Assembly: GCA_037349105.1 (NCBI GenBank)
Contig: JAYJMM010000095.1
Coordinates: forward strand, 1,116,001-1,180,000
Direction of reading: 5' to 3'
DNA: 64,000 nt
Origin: Limnomonas spitsbergensis
Lineage: Eukaryota > Chlorophyta > Chlorophyceae > Chlamydomonadales
Position numbers and translations under genes: made by a program. The notes beneath the pieces are model-generated. The model had not been told where the DNA came from. It was given only the letters and a program-made list of their open reading frames with translations, and ran no database searches. Below, piece after piece: positions 31,524-45,260 of the stretch (the first letter of the stretch is position 1; each line of letters starts with the position of its first letter).

Positions 31524-33881
31524 ATGTCTACCGGTACCACCGCTGTCGACACGAAGAAGGTCGACTTCAAGAGCATTGACGCTGCCTCCCTCATGCAGCA
31601 AAATAGACTTCTAAGATGCAGGAAGAAAGACCGGTCCTCTCACTCCTCTGCCAAAAAGTGCAAACGAGCCTCAACTGGTAGGTTATCAGGTCCCGCCAAA
31701 CCGGTCCTCGTCAGCATGCAGCCATGCACTGTGAGCTGGCTGTCTCAGTGTTCCAGCCTTTCTTTCCTATCTTGTCGCTCCAGACTCGATTATCTTGCCA
31801 TTGCGCGTGATACCATCAGTCTTTTGTCTGTCTGTCTGTCTAACCAATTGCCTCTGATGCTTGCGCAGCATTGGCAAGGCCTGCTGCAGGAGGAAGTGCC
31901 GCCCCCCACAGTGACGTTTCTGCGATGTCAGCTGCGTCTTCATCTACCTGTGTCTGCCATGATGCTTGCGCTGCATCAACCAAGGCTACTGCAGACAGCA
32001 TCTCCTGTGCAGGTAAGAGGAGAAGACGTGTGTACTCTTGTGTTTCGTGGCCACACGCGAACACTGCATTGATGTGTGACCTGCTTATACTCATATTGCT
32101 GAAGAAGCAAGTGTGATTCCAGCATCAGATACGGTATTCGGATCATGATTCACGAATGATGCTTAATAAGCCCAATGGCCTGCTGCTATCAGTATGGCAC
32201 CCTGTCCTTCACAGGCACGGGCTGCTTCACCGTGATTGGTGCTGAATACATTCTCCATGCAGCTTGCTAACTTGCTTGCTTTCAGCTCTGACACACCTGC
32301 TCTTTGCACTTACTTGCTCCTTGTAGACCTGCTCCCCCTTGGCCCAGTGGACTCTCTGGACTGCGCGGCGTCTGGCCCGTCCTTCCAAGGGGGCTCCCGG
32401 CCATCCGGTGAGCCTAATTGTAATTATTTTCAAAGGGCTCATGCCTTTTGGTCCAACATGTGTTGCTCCTTGTAATCTGGCTTGCATGCCATTTCCTTGG
32501 CTGCCATTCCTCCCTCCCTCTTCTGTCAACCGTTTCCATCTGCCATGGTAGTCTGAATTTCCATTTCCTGATGTTGTGAAGAATCAATGCCCTTGCCATG
32601 CTGTCGTGTATTCTCAGCTGCTATTTCCCCCTTTTTTAGCACCAGTGGTTTATGCTCCTTAACATTCACTCCTCTCGCATCCCACTTTGGGAATTTTGGT
32701 ATTGATCAATTATGGTTGTTTCTTTCTGTTTGCCTGCCAACAGTCTCTGAACCCTATCCTTTGCACAGGAGATACCAGCAGCAGCATCAGCGTCACGAGC
32801 AAGGCTGCTGTTGCAGAGGACCACGCCGTCCACCTTTACCTCGACGCTGCGTCAGCTGCTGGTGACTTCCACTCTGCCATCAGCGAGGCAATAGTATCAG
32901 TATTGCTGCCTGCATCCTCCCCGGCTGATTCTATTCCCTGTACAGGTAAGAGGAAGAGACATACTGTTTCCTCTTACGGATCGTGGCCACACGTGAACAT
33001 TGCATGGATGTGTGACCTCATTTTTCAGTTTTGCTAAAGTATGTGATTCAAGCATGAAATTTGAAAGAATCGTGAATGTTTTCGTAGCCCAGTGGCCAGC
33101 TGATACCCGTATTACATCCCATCCTTTACATGAACGGGTTGCCTTTCCGTCATTGATGCTAAAAACAGTTCCCCAGGCAGCCTCGAGCTCTGACACACCT
33201 GCCCTCTCCTTGCAGGCCTGATCACCCCTGGCCGCTGCCCAGTGATCCCTGTCCACGTCAAGGAGGTTCACCCCAAGCACTTTCTGGATTGCGTTGCGTA
33301 TGACCAGTCCGCCCAGATGGTCTCCATGCCTCCGATGTCCGAGACCTACGACTGCCTGATGCCTTCAGAGGTGGACGCACCCGAGGGCAAGGCCACAGAC
33401 GGAGCTGTCCTCCAGTCTCCCATTATTTTGTCCGGTGAGCCTAAAGGACATTTTCCAGAAGGCTTGTGGCTCTGTTGTTTACTTGTGGTGTTCCTCTCAT
33501 GCCGATTCCTGAACTCCCTTGCATTCTTGTTTTTCTTGACTATCTATGTTTCTTTGCGTACTTGTCATGACTGCCTTGCATTCCATGGCTTCCATGATTT
33601 GCTTCCATTCATCCCATGCCTTCCCGTGTCTTCTGTCCCCCTTTCCTGTCTGTCGTGATAGTTTGGATTTTTAGTACACGACGCTCTTGCTTGTCCCTAC
33701 AAAATAATAAATGCCACTACCCCCATGCACTGCAGATTTTGACGATGTTGGAAGCAAGAGTGCCCCGAGCAAGGAGCTGCGAAGCAAGCTTTGGGGCCGG
33801 GTGCTGCGAGTAGTGACGTGTGTTGTTGCTGCGTCTACGGTGGTGATCCTTGGACGGCGTGCCATGGCCAGCCGACACTGA
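31524..33881 (+). CDS. six-exon gene, putative tail-anchored protein (unit 2)
   Basis: Exons are 31524-31677, 31869-32012, 32327-32407, 32769-32945, 33216-33434 and 33736-33881, with the same phase-1 introns as unit 1. The joined frame is intact and encodes 306 residues. The acceptor of exon 3 is TTGTAG rather than TTGCAG, still a valid site. Coding differences from unit 1 are single substitutions. Function unknown; the domain layout is that of the unit 1 copy. Confidence 0.7.
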
Positions 33882-34564
33882 TACAGTTGCGGCAACTTCA
33901 GCTGTTTGCTTCAGAGTGTGAAACTTCATTGATCTGCAATGTGTGCATAATTGTGGTCACCCCTCAAGAGCCAGCTCATTAGCGGTATATATGTATCAAT
34001 ATGGGGGATGAGATGTGCTTTTAAGTCTCCCATTTGCAGCTTCCTTTTCCATTGCCTTGGTGTTTCTGCTGCTGTGTCCGGGCCTGCCCATCTGTCAAGC
34101 TTTTATTCAACAATCATGTTTTAGTAAGGTACTTGGTTTATCACTAATAATTATGTTGGTGATACCGGTACTCTGATGATTGCATGATTCAGCTGTTCTT
34201 GTATGGGCTTGCAACGCCACCGGTGTGTGATAATGGTGCAAGGTTTTTACCGTCATGTTTTCTTGCGTTGCAAACAATGCGCAAGAACGACAGAGTGGAG
34301 GTAGTCCTGGCATTGTATTAAGGAGGAATGTGGGTTCTGATGTTTATCTGTTTATATTGCTCCCGTCCTCGGTCTCTGATGAGCATTGTTTTTGTTTGGC
34401 CTGCTGTCTGCCAACCAAATCTTGCTCAGGTTTACTGGTTGGGATACTGCCACTTTATCGCGCTACCTATTTACATGCCATGCGGCTGTGTTTTCTTGAG
34501 CTGGTCCCAGAGAGGTAACGTCATTGATTTATTTACCTGCCGGTCTGATTGTTTCCTTCCCTCC

Positions 34565-34645
34565 CAACCGACTAGTTGGGCGCCCATGCGGCCGAGCCTT
34601 TTGAGCAGGGCTTAGAGGTGTAATGTCATCGACTTATTTACATAG
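34565..34645 (-). repeat. second fold-back element copy, unit 2
   Basis: Minus-orientation copy (GCGGCCGAGCCTTTTGAGCA, then GGGCTTAGAGGTGTAATGTC), equivalent to that at about 24795-24850. Confidence 0.65.
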
Positions 34646-35084
34646 GATGTAGTTTATTTGCTGTTCATGCAGTTGGACACGCACCGGTAATTCAATTTAA
34701 TATTCTACCACGGTTAGACCATAAAATTCTTCATCCACTTTCTGCAGCTAGGACAGCTACCTGTTTTGTTTCGGCAAGAACCAATCTGCCCCCGGCAACC
34801 CGCTGATGCAGTGGTCAAGGATGGGTGGGTCGAGGACAAGGCCGGTGCTGAAGAGTCTGCCTGGTAAAAACTAGTCAGCCCAGTTCACAACCAATAACCA
34901 GTGACAAAACAGTTGCCCCTCGGTGAAGTAGGGGACGAGGCCTCACAGAGAAACTTGACAACACCTTCAGGACTAAAATTTGGAGCCCCACAAATGATGT
35001 CCTTCCAAAGTATGCCCCTCCTGTTTGATCACGCTTGAAATGAACAATTCTTTGTACTCGACATCATGAAGTTTCAGGGCTTGG

Positions 35085-35425
35085 CAGTTGGCAGCTGGCA
35101 GCCTTCCCCTAAGCCGGGCGAGGCATCCTTTGGATTCAAACAACAGTTACTGGCTGTGCTGGCATCCTTCACCTCCGCCAGGCGAAGAATTGTTTGAATT
35201 CCCAATCATGAAAGGACAGTGCTAAGCAATTAGCAGGGCCCGTGCTTTGCACTTGTCAACGTTCCCCCCTGCCGGGCAAGGCATTTGCCGGGCTCCAAAC
35301 AGAGTGCTTGGCAGCTGGCAGCAGTCTTTGCCTCTGTCTGGCGAGGAAGTTATCGGAATCCTACTAACAGCACTTGGCAGCTGGCAGCGTTCCTCACTTC
35401 CTCCTGGCCAGGTTATATTAATATT
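35085..35425 (+). repeat. degenerate ~70-bp tandem array, unit 2
   Basis: Equivalent of 25308-25645, with scattered substitutions. Confidence 0.6.
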
Positions 35426-37221
35426 CCATTATAGAGCTCCGCAGTGCATGGTTGGACAACCTGTGCACCAGCTCTTTAGGGGAGGTGGCCCTGGTGGCAC
35501 AATGCCTGCATACCCGGCCTGAGGGGGGGATGCTGATGCCCTAGGGGGCGCTAGCTAGCTGGCGGGCAGTATCCGCAATCACCCCCCTCGTGATGGCCCT
35601 GGTGGGTCAAGAGCGCCAATGATTTGCGACGACGAAAAGTGAGCATGAGTGACCTGAGGTGCGACGCCGTCGGCTGGTTGAACAGTGGCAGGTAGGGAAT
35701 CGGTGGGTGGTGCGCAAGCTGGAGAGCAGCAGGAGGCTGGCGCGCCTCAACCCTCCACGTCAAATCCTGGCGGCGGCCCTGGAGGGTCAAGAAGGTCGGG
35801 AGCGCGGACGTGCGGCGGTGACAGCAGCGTACTAGTTGCCAAGCAGGCCTTGCTGCTGTATGAGCTGCATGCAGCGTGCACAACAGGACAGGAGCTTAGT
35901 CAGTCTTGTTTTTGCAGGTACAGCTCCACTTCAGCTCCACTTCAGCTACACTTCAGCTACACTTCAGCTATGAACCGGTCTGCCCTAGTGATTTTCGCAC
36001 AACATGCGAAGCAGGAAAGGAGCCAGAGGTCCCTTTTGAGATACAATTTTAAAACGGCTTTTCAAAACGAGGCAGCAAATTTTTGGTTGCATCGCACAAC
36101 TTAACCCTAAACCCTGAACTCGTGCAAAGCAGAACGGCAGCTAGAGCCATGCGTATGCAGCATTTGCATCCTAAGATCAAAGTTTAAAAGACAAACGACT
36201 TCCTGGCACAGGTGGGTAGAAAGAATATTCAGCTCGTGAGGCTACAACGAAACGCAACCGCAGCATTCTCCCAAGGGCCACAGCCAGATACGAGGGTTTG
36301 CAACTCCAAATTATAGGGTGCGTGATTGAGGGCTGTGCAGCAAACATTGCTGTACAACCTTAAACCCTGCAGCAGCCCTCAACCCTCAAGGCCTCAACCC
36401 TCAAACCTACACGCCCACCTCGAAATGATTTGGTATCTCCATTCGGGCTACCCACATCTGACCCCACCCGTATGGGTTGGCCGTGATGTAGCTGATGAAT
36501 AGCTGAAGGACTCATCAAAGATGTACACTGACGCGTGTGTTTTCAGTCCAGCCCTGAACCCTCAACCCTCTACACACACACTGTAGACTGATCCGGTATC
36601 TCCATTAAAGCCCGCAGCGCAAACATCGCCTCCATGTGCAGCGGGTCGTTCTTGTACATCTGCCACGTCAGCATGTGGGTGTATCCAGGTACGGTAGACC
36701 AACCAACAAAATATCGGTATGGATATTTCGTATTTAACTATTTTTATTCTGCCACCCAATCAATGAAAGCGGGTCTCATTAACCTGTCCTGTGCGACAGA
36801 GGCTAATGGACAGTTTAAACTCAGGCACGGTGGGAAGAAATAAAAACATACAAACAGCGGTGCCGACACCATTTGTGTTTGTAAATGAAAGCGCTGTACG
36901 GACACCCAACACACCTGTGTGACATAGACCGATGCGCAAACAGGGTTTCTGGTGAAGGGCTGGGCGGAGAGCCCTCTAAATCAGCATTACATCGACTTAA
37001 AGCTACTTTAGGGTGCGGTGCGTCCACCAGTCATGTGTTTAGGGTTTAGGGTTCAGTTTTAGGGTTGCTGATTGTGGTTATTGAAGTGCTTTCCAGATTA
37101 AAACTTTTGGACGGCCGCTGGTCACGTACCACGACAGCGATAGAGGACCCAATCTCGACCGGCCCACAGCAAGCAGCAGAGCTGCAGAGTTGCACCAGGC
37201 CTCCTTGGCCGCAGGCTGGGG

Positions 37222-37260
37222 CATTAGGGTTTAGGGTTTAGGGTTAAACCCTAAACCCTG
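37222..37260. repeat. head-to-head TTTAGGG/CCCTAAA junction, unit 2
   Basis: Three TTAGGGT repeats run into AAACCCTAAACCCT. Same junction as at 27446-27494, one repeat shorter. Confidence 0.9.
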
Positions 37261-37490
37261 GCCGCAGGGTCTGGGTCGTAGCTAAATAGTGGGTTCATCA
37301 CACTTGGTCGCACAGTAGTTGCACCGCGCCCTGATGCAGCTGCTTGCACTCTGACACAATCCAGGTGAAACAGACAAACTGGATGTTGTTTCAGGTTCAA
37401 GCAGCAGGGATTAATGCAATCCTCACTTTATCTCTAGACTAGATGCCGTACCTCCTTTCCCGCATTAAATAAATTCATGGACAAGTAATT

Positions 37491-37831
37491 CAGTGGCTAG
37501 CCTGCCCTCACGGGCGGCAGGAGACGGTAAGCCGTTTGATGCCTGGCAGCTCCTCCGCTTCGCTGACAGCGCACTCTCCTGGATGTCGGAACTGGGCGAG
37601 GCGCGACCAGGGCAGCATATGCGCTTCCATTACCTGCCCAGGGATCAGAGCATACAAATATCGGTGGTAGAAGAGGGGCAACTGGGCAACAGGCTGGCCA
37701 AGGAGTACCGCTTGACAAAAGAGCGGCCGCATAACAAAGGAGCGGCTGGGGCAGGAGGACATGCGCTGCCGGTGCCTTTCTGGGGACCAGAGCAAACAAT
37801 TGTTGGCGGCTATGGCAGGGCAGCTGGGTAA
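37491..37831 (+). pseudogene. truncated DXO last exon, unit 3
   Basis: The DXO terminal exon from VASLPSRAAG onward, without upstream exons. It keeps the stretch deleted in unit 2, but small indels put it in a longer altered frame that ends at 37831 rather than at the DXO stop. Confidence 0.88.
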
Positions 37832-39464
37832 TAGTCTGGCCTAGGAGTGGTCTCTGAAGGAAGCCGCCACATGACAAGGGAGTGGCCTCAAACAGTTGCG
37901 GTATGCTGCCTATGGGGTCGAGCTTGTTACGGCTGACGAAGATTGAGTCAGTGCTGCTAGCTGGGCTTAATTAGGAGACTTAGCTCACTTGCTAGTTAGG
38001 CTACCATTCCAAGCCAAGGCCTTGTTCAGACTAGCAGGGCAATCCGGTCTGTGCTAAAATACTGCATGTTTTGCAAGTAATTCAATTCATGGAGTTGGAC
38101 CAGAGGACCCAGGTATGACACCAGCCATGTGCACGTCTAGGCAGCGCTTGGCAACTAATAAATTAGACGATTAAAGTGTTGAGTCAGCGGTGCTAACTAC
38201 TGGTGCGTGCTCTCCTGTGGATTTTTATGGTGCCCTGTCACAATTTCATATATCAGCCGTTTCGAAATTAGGAGCACTGGTATGCAAGTTGACCAGAGCC
38301 TCCATGGTACTAGGGTACTAACAGAAGGGTACTAAAGTCTTTGCTTTTAGAAATGTTCGATTTTACCGCCTTCGTTCTTTCTCTTTATAACTAAATTCTT
38401 GAGTTAAAGATGGCCTCTCCATTTCCAGGGGCAAGTCATGAATTTGGGGTAGTACGTGCTGTGCCAATATGATAGGGTCACCCTGCATGACCTCCCGAGT
38501 GCACCGACACCCAGTTGGATAGCACGGACAGACATTGCCACGAGGATGCTGTGGTTATCTTACTATTGTTTAGACAACACCGCGATGCAACCATGCGGTG
38601 GGAGCCCCAAAACACACCATACAAGTCAGAGATGTCTGATGTAAATCAGTGAGGATCACCTGATGTAAATACTTGAGCATCCAGGTTCTACCCGGCATGG
38701 ACCCAGGGTGGTCCTGAAGCCTGCCGTCGTGGAGGCTGAGTGCAATTGTTTATGTATGTACTGAATTTATGGAGAATTCAAGCTCGTAATCGGAACCCCC
38801 GGGGCCTCAACACCTTTTCACGCATGCGCGGCTTTTGGCCTTGGGCTGGAGGTGTCTGCGTGCCGCATGAGTTTTTGCTTTGATTTGTCAGGTCAAGGGA
38901 GAGCTTTGTCTACGAGTCCTTGATGGGATGACTACAAATTTGGAATCCCCGGGGCCTCAACAGGAAGGTGAAGGACATGCCTTGGACTGGCAGCCCTTCA
39001 TTTAATCCAGTGAGCTCAAGCAACAATTCAGCTGCATCACTGTCTGGCTTTGTTGAGGACGTGGTAGACTTTGTTGAGGGCTGGTCTGCTGTATTTTTTG
39101 CTTCACTGGCAACTGGCTCTTTCCCTTTTTGTCTCTCTTGCTTTCAGAGGCGGGGATCCTTCGGTCTTCCTTTCCCTTTACTGTAGGGGTGTTTTTTATT
39201 TGACTTTTGTGCGCCTCTGTCATTCCTCCAGCCTTCAGTTCCTTTCCTTTTCCCTCTGGTTGAGACAGGTCGTCGGAGAGACCGCAGGCAGGGTTTGGAG
39301 GCCCTGGTTTTATGCAACTTATAGTTGAGCTTTTTGAATGCTAGTCTCTTCATGGGCAGGGATACGGTTTGCCTGACATTTGTGTTCTTGTTCTTGTTGT
39401 TTGGTGGGTGAAATTGCTATCCTTTCTGTCCTCTTTTGCCTTCTCCCTTTGACTTTCCCAGCTG

Positions 39465-39575
39465 AGTTTTTCTTTGCCGACGTGGCCGAGCTTCATGTCA
39501 GCAAGGCCCAGATGTGTTAATGACGTTAAACCTCTGGGCCCTGCTCAAAAAGGCTCGGCCACGTGGGCGCCTGAT
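39465..39575. repeat. fold-back element, unit 3
   Basis: The same imperfect palindrome as at 19755-19865, with a half copy near 39635-39665. Confidence 0.75.
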
Positions 39576-39952
39576 TATAAAGGGCAGACAAAAAAACAAG
39601 GGAAAGGGGTAGATAAGGTGAAATGACAGACAAAAGGCCCAGATGTGTAACGTCATGAACTGTCAGAGGCCGAGGGCATACTGCAGCAAGCCCAGCCACC
39701 CATCTGCCGCCCAGGCTTCCGGTAGTGGGCCGGCCTAAGTTTGGCGCCCATCTACCCGGGTGTTGACAGCCCGCTGGTCACCACTACCGGTAGGTGGTCT
39801 GGCGGAATAGGGCCAGGTCTTTGGCAGTCAAATTTGAGGAGAGAATATCGCCAATACCGGTATACCTTGGTCGGCAAGAAATCATGGCTGCTCCCGAAGT
39901 ATTCCTGCCCCTCTCAAGCCTTTCCCCCAAGATAGCAGAGAAAAGCAACAAA

Positions 39953-40372
39953 CTAGGCATCAACAATGTCTACCACATCCTCAACAAAAGTCAGCGCCTC
40001 CCACCCAAGCCTGCCCCAGTACAACTGTTGAAAGTCTGTGGCGCCCTCCAGGGGCCTATCCAAGCTCTCCCTAAGCCTCTCCTTCACGCTAGGGCACTGG
40101 AAGCAGACATGCAGCACATCCTCCGCATGCTCGCCGTCTCCTCTTGCCCATCACCGCTGGCAGCAGCACTCATGTCTCACGTTGTTGACCGCTCCGCCGT
40201 CCTCTCGTGTCAGCTGGGCTAACCGCACCGAGCCGCAGCCGTAAGTTCGTGCGCACGCCCTACTGCTGGTGCGGCTCCTAGCTGGTGCGGCTCCAACAAA
40301 CAGGTAAGAAACAAACATACCGGGCAGTTGGTTAGGAAAACCTGGAAAAGGGGAAACAAGGTACTGGCACAC
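39953..40372 (-). pseudogene. reverse-transcriptase C-terminal remnant, unit 3
   Basis: Nearly the same as in unit 2, including the TGA in place of a knuckle Cys and the final TAG. Confidence 0.5.
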
Positions 40373-41330
40373 AATGGGAGGGGGTATGAGAAAGAAGGTC
40401 CCGGCCTCTTACATGACTAGGCATCAGCGAGAGCTTTCATGGATGGGGTGGGGTTCCTTGTTGCTCATCCGACCCAGAAACATGGCGCAGGACAAGAAAA
40501 CCCTACACAAATGATAGAAGGTCAGGCATGAGAGGAGTTCAAATCTTCTACACCCACCCCCTTTCGCCTGTCCTTGAAGCTAGCCAGCATGCAATGTGAT
40601 CACATTGGACGCATGTGAATTACCGGTATGGAGCTCCTGAAAACCAGGTTTAGGGATCAAGCACAGGGTCCATGGTCCACAAGATCTGAGGGAGCAGGGT
40701 TCAAGGGTCAGGTGGTTTTGCATTGTAAGGACTACTACCAATGCAGTGCGCGGCAAGAGTCGGGGCAGCCTGCTCCAGGCAACGCGACCGCCCGCATGGT
40801 CGCAGGATTCGAGTCCTGTCCTTACATGCTCCATGCTATCAGCACATCAATGCTTGCCGGATACCTGATCCTGCCCAGGGCTCTTTGTTCCAGGTGCCGA
40901 GGCCATTCACGGACTACTCCAGGTTCATTAGCAGGTCGCCATGCCAGGGATACACGCATCTTCGACATGTTTTTGCCATGTCCGTTTGAATCACGGTTTG
41001 TATCTGCTAAGTGACAGTTCCGAGGAGGCGAGGAGAACATCGGCAATGGAGGGCGCCAGTGCCCCCGGCTCCATGGCACGGCTACGAGTTCGATTCCAAA
41101 CATGAAATGTGGCGAGCGGACATTGCGTACGGTAATCAGGTGGGGGCTGGGAACAGGGGTGGGAAGCCACGAGGCATAGACACTGGCCAAGGCCAGAGGT
41201 CAGGAGAATCCCTGTCAGGCTTAACCCTGGACATTCTTTTTGCAGCTTCCTGGTAGTCGGGAGTTTAAGTCAGGGTGCCCAGATAGAATCAGGTTTTTGA
41301 CCCGCCCCTGATTTTGGTGTGCGGCTAAGG

Positions 41331-41340
41331 GAATATAAGA
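41331..41340 (+). promoter_or_regulatory. TATA-like box of the unit 3 gene
   Basis: GAATATAAGA lies about 95 bp upstream of the ATG at 41432. Confidence 0.45.
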
Positions 41341-41431
41341 TGGTGCAGCCGTCCACATTGACATTTCGCTTGCTTGTTTGAAGCACACCCTTTCTTCCTC
41401 TCATCACTTACTGATCGTTCCTTTCTTTGCC

Positions 41432-43787
41432 ATGTCTACCGGTACCACCGCTGTCGACACGAAGAAGGTCGACTTCAAGAGCATTGACGCTGCCTCCCTC
41501 ATGCAGCAAAATAGACTTCTAAGATGCAGGAAGAAAGACCGGTCCTCTCACTCCTCTGCCAAAAGTGCAAACGAGCCTCAACTGGTAGGTTATCAGGTCC
41601 CGCCAAACCGGTCCTCGTCAGCATGCAGCCATGCACTGTGAGCTGGCTGTCTCAGTGTTCCAGCCTTTCTTTCCTATCTTGTCGCTCCAGACTCGATTAT
41701 CTTGCCATTGCGCGTGATACCCTCCGTCTTTTGTCTGTCTGTCTGTCTAACCAATTGCCTCTGATGCTTGCGCAGCATTGGCAAGGCCTGCTGCAGGAGG
41801 AAGTGCCGCCCCCCACAGTGACGTTTCTGCGATGTCAGCTGCGTCTTCATCTACCTGTGTCTGCCATGATGCTTGCGCTGCATCAACCAAGGCTACTGCA
41901 GACAGCATCTCCTGTGCAGGTAAGAGGAGAAGACGTGTGTACTCTTGTGTTTCGTGGCCACACGCGAACACTGCATTGATGTGTGACCTGCTTATACTCA
42001 TATTGCTGAAGAAGCAAGTGTGATTCCAGCATCAGATACGGTATTCGGATCATGATTCACGAATGATGCTTAATAAGCCCAATGGCCTGCTGCTATCAGT
42101 ATGGCACCCTGTCCTTCACAGGCACGGGCTGCTTCACCGTGATTGGTGCTGAATACATTCTCCATGCAGCTTGCTAACTTGCTTGCTTTCAGCTCTGACA
42201 CACCTGCTCTTTGCACTTACTTGCTCCTTGCAGACCTGCTCCCCCTTGGCCCAGTGGACTCTCTGGACTGCGCGGCGTCTGGCCCGTCCTTCCAAGGGGG
42301 CTCCCGGCCATCCGGTGAGCCTAATTGTAATTATTTTCAAAGGGCTCATGCCTTTTGGTCCAACATGTGTTGCTCCTTGCAATCTGGCTTGCATGCCATT
42401 TCCTTGGCTGCCATTCCTCCCTCCCTCTTCTGTCAACCGTTTCCATCTGCCATGGTAGTCTGAATTTCCATTTCCTGATGTTGTGAAGAATCAATGCCCT
42501 TGCCATGCTGTCGTGTATTCTCAGCTGCTATTTCCCCTTTTTTAGCACCAGTGGTTTATGCTCCTTAACATTCACTCCTCTCGCATCCCACTTTGGGAAT
42601 TTTGGTATTGATCAATTATGGTTGTTTCTTTCTGTTTGCCTGCCAACAGTCTCTGAACCCTATCCTTTGCACAGGAGATACCAGCAGCAGCATCAGCGTC
42701 ACGAGCAAGGCTGCTGTTGCAGAGGACCACGCCGTCCACCTTTACCTCGACGCTGCGTCAGCTGCTGGTGACTTCCACTCTGCCATCAGCGAGGCAATAG
42801 TATCAGTATTGCTGCCTGCATCCTCCCCGGCTGATTCTATTCCCTGTACAGGTAAGAGGAAGAGACATACTGTTTCCTCTTACGGATCGTGGCCACACGT
42901 GAACATTGCATGGATGTGTGACCTCATTTTTCAGTTTTGCTAAAGTATGTGATTCAAGCATGAAATTTGAAAGAATCGTGAATGTTTTCGTAGCCCAGTG
43001 GCCAGCTGCTACCCGTATTACATCCCATCCTTTACATGAACGGGTTGCCTTTCCGTCATTGATGCTAAAAACAGTTCCCCAGGCAGCCTCGAGCTCTGAC
43101 ACACCTGCCCTCTCCTTGCAGGCCTGATCACCCCTGGCCGCTGCCCTGTGATCCCTGTCCACGTCAAGGAGGTTCACCCCAAGCACTTTCTGGATTGCGT
43201 TGCGTATGACCAGTCCGCCCAGATGGTCTCCATGCCTCCGATGTCCGAGACCTACGACTGCCTGATGCCTTCAGAGGTGGACGCACCCGAGGGCAAGGCC
43301 ACAGACGGAGCTGTCCTCCAGTCTCCCATTATTTTGTCCGGTGAGCCTAAAGGACATTTTCCAGAAGGCTTGTGGCTCTGTTGTTTACTTGTGGTGTTCC
43401 TCTCATGCCGATTCCTGAACTCCCTTGCATTCTTGTTTTTCTTGACTATCTATGTTTCTTTGCGTACTTGTCATGACTGCCTTGCATTCCATGGCTTCCA
43501 TGATTTGCTTCCATTCATCCCATGCCTTCCCGTGTCTTCTGTCCCCCTTTTCTGTCTGTCGTGATAGTTTGGATTTTTAGTACACGACGCTCTTGCTTGT
43601 CCCTACAAAATAATAAATGCCACTACCCCCATGCACTGCAGATTTTGACGATGTTGGAAGCAAGAGTGCCCCGAGCAAGGAGCTGCGAAGCAAGCTTTGG
43701 GGCCGGGTGCTGCGAGTAGTGACGTGTGTTGTTGCTGCGTCTGCGGTGGTGATCCTTGGACGGCGTGCCATGGCCAGCCGACACTGA
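41432..43787 (+). pseudogene. six-exon gene copy with frameshift (unit 3)
   Basis: Exon equivalents are 41432-41584, 41776-41919, 42234-42314, 42675-42851, 43122-43340 and 43642-43787. Exon 1 has lost one A from a run of five (GCCAAAAGTGC at about 41558 against GCCAAAAAGTGC in the other copies), so it is 153 rather than 154 nt and the frame breaks before intron 1. The other exons and all splice sites are intact. Either this copy is a recent pseudogene or the base is a sequencing error in a homopolymer. Confidence 0.75.
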
Positions 43788-44399
43788 TACAGTTGCGGCA
43801 ACTTCAGCTGTTTGCTTCAGAGTGTGAAACTTCATTGAACTGCAATGTGTGCATAATTGTGGTCACCCCTCAAGAGCCAGCTCTTCAGCGGTATATATGT
43901 ATCAATATGGGGGATGAGATGTGCTTTTAAGTCTCCCATTTGCAGCTTCCTTTTCCATTGCCTTGGTGTTTCTGCTGCTGTGTCCGGGCCTGCCCATCTG
44001 CCAAGCTTTTATTAAACAATCATGTTTTAGTAAGGTACTTGGTTTATCACTAATAATTATGTTGGTGATACCGGTACTCTGATGATTGCATGATTCAGCT
44101 GTTCTTGTATGGGCTTGCAACGCCACCAGTGTGTGATAATGGTGCAAGGTTTTTACCGTCATGTTTTCTTGCGTTGCAAACAATGCGCAAGAACGACAGA
44201 GTGGAGGTAGTCCTGTTTGGTTGACATTTGTTTTTGTTTGGCCTGCTGTCTGCCAACCAAATCTTGCTCAGGTTTACTGGTTGGGATACTGCCACTTTAT
44301 CGCGCTACCTATTTACATGCCACGCGGCTGTGTTTTCTTGAGCTGGTCCCAGAGAGGTAACGTCATTGACTTATTTACCTGCCGGTCTGATTGTTTCCT

Positions 44400-44485
44400 T
44401 CCCTCCCAACCGACTAGTTGGGCGCCCATGCGGCCGAGCCTTTTGAGCAGGGCTTAGAGGTGTAATGTCATCGACTTATTTACAT
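44400..44485 (-). repeat. second fold-back element copy, unit 3
   Basis: Equivalent of the copies at about 24795-24850 and 34565-34645. Confidence 0.65.
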
Positions 44486-44917
44486 AGGATGTAGTTTATT
44501 TGCTGTTCATGCAGTTGGGCACGCACCGGTAATTCAATTTAATATGCAACCACGGTTAGACCATAAATTTTTCATCCACTTTCTGCAGCTAGGACAGCTA
44601 CCTGTTTTGTTTCGGCAAGAACCAATCTGCCCCCGGCAACCCGCTGATGCAGTGGTCAAGGATGGTGGGTCGAGGACAAGGCCGGTGCTGAAGAGTCTGC
44701 CTGGTAAAAACTAGTCAGCACAGTTCACAACCAATAACCAGTGACAAAACAGTTGCCCCTCGGTGAAGTAGGGGACGAGGCCTCACAGAGAAACTTGACA
44801 ACACCTTCAGGACTAAAATTTGGAGCCCCACAAATGATGTCCTTCCAAAGTATGCCCCTCCTGTTTGATCACGTTTGAAATGAACAATTCTTTGTACTTG
44901 ACATCATGAAGTTTCAG

Positions 44918-45260
44918 GGCTTGGCAGCTGGCAGCCTTCCCCTAAGCCGGGCGAGGCATCCTTTGGATTCAAACAACAGTTACTGGCAGTGCTGGCATCC
45001 TCCATCTCCGCCAGGCGAAGAATTGTTTGAATTCCCAATCATGAAAGGACAGTGCTTAGCAATTGGCAGGGCCCGTGCTTTGCGCTTGTCAACGTTCCCC
45101 CCTGCCGGGCAAGGCATTTGCCGGGCTCCAAACAGAGTGCTTGGCAGCTGGCAGCAGTCTTTGCCTCTGTCTGGCGAGGAAGTTATCGGAATCCTACTAA
45201 CAGCACTTGGCAGCTGGCAGCGTTCCTCACTTCCTCCTGTCCAGGTTATATTAATATTCC
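44918..45260 (+). repeat. degenerate ~70-bp tandem array, unit 3
   Basis: Equivalent of 25308-25645. One CAGTTGGCAG step is missing at its start. Confidence 0.6.

Larger units (their letters stand above)
27724..37490 (+). repeat. 9.8-kb tandem unit, copy 2
   Basis: This unit follows copy 1 directly and has the same content. Relative to copies 1 and 3 it lacks about 142 bp in the DXO-derived start, removed between two short direct repeats (see 27724-27935). Confidence 0.95.
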
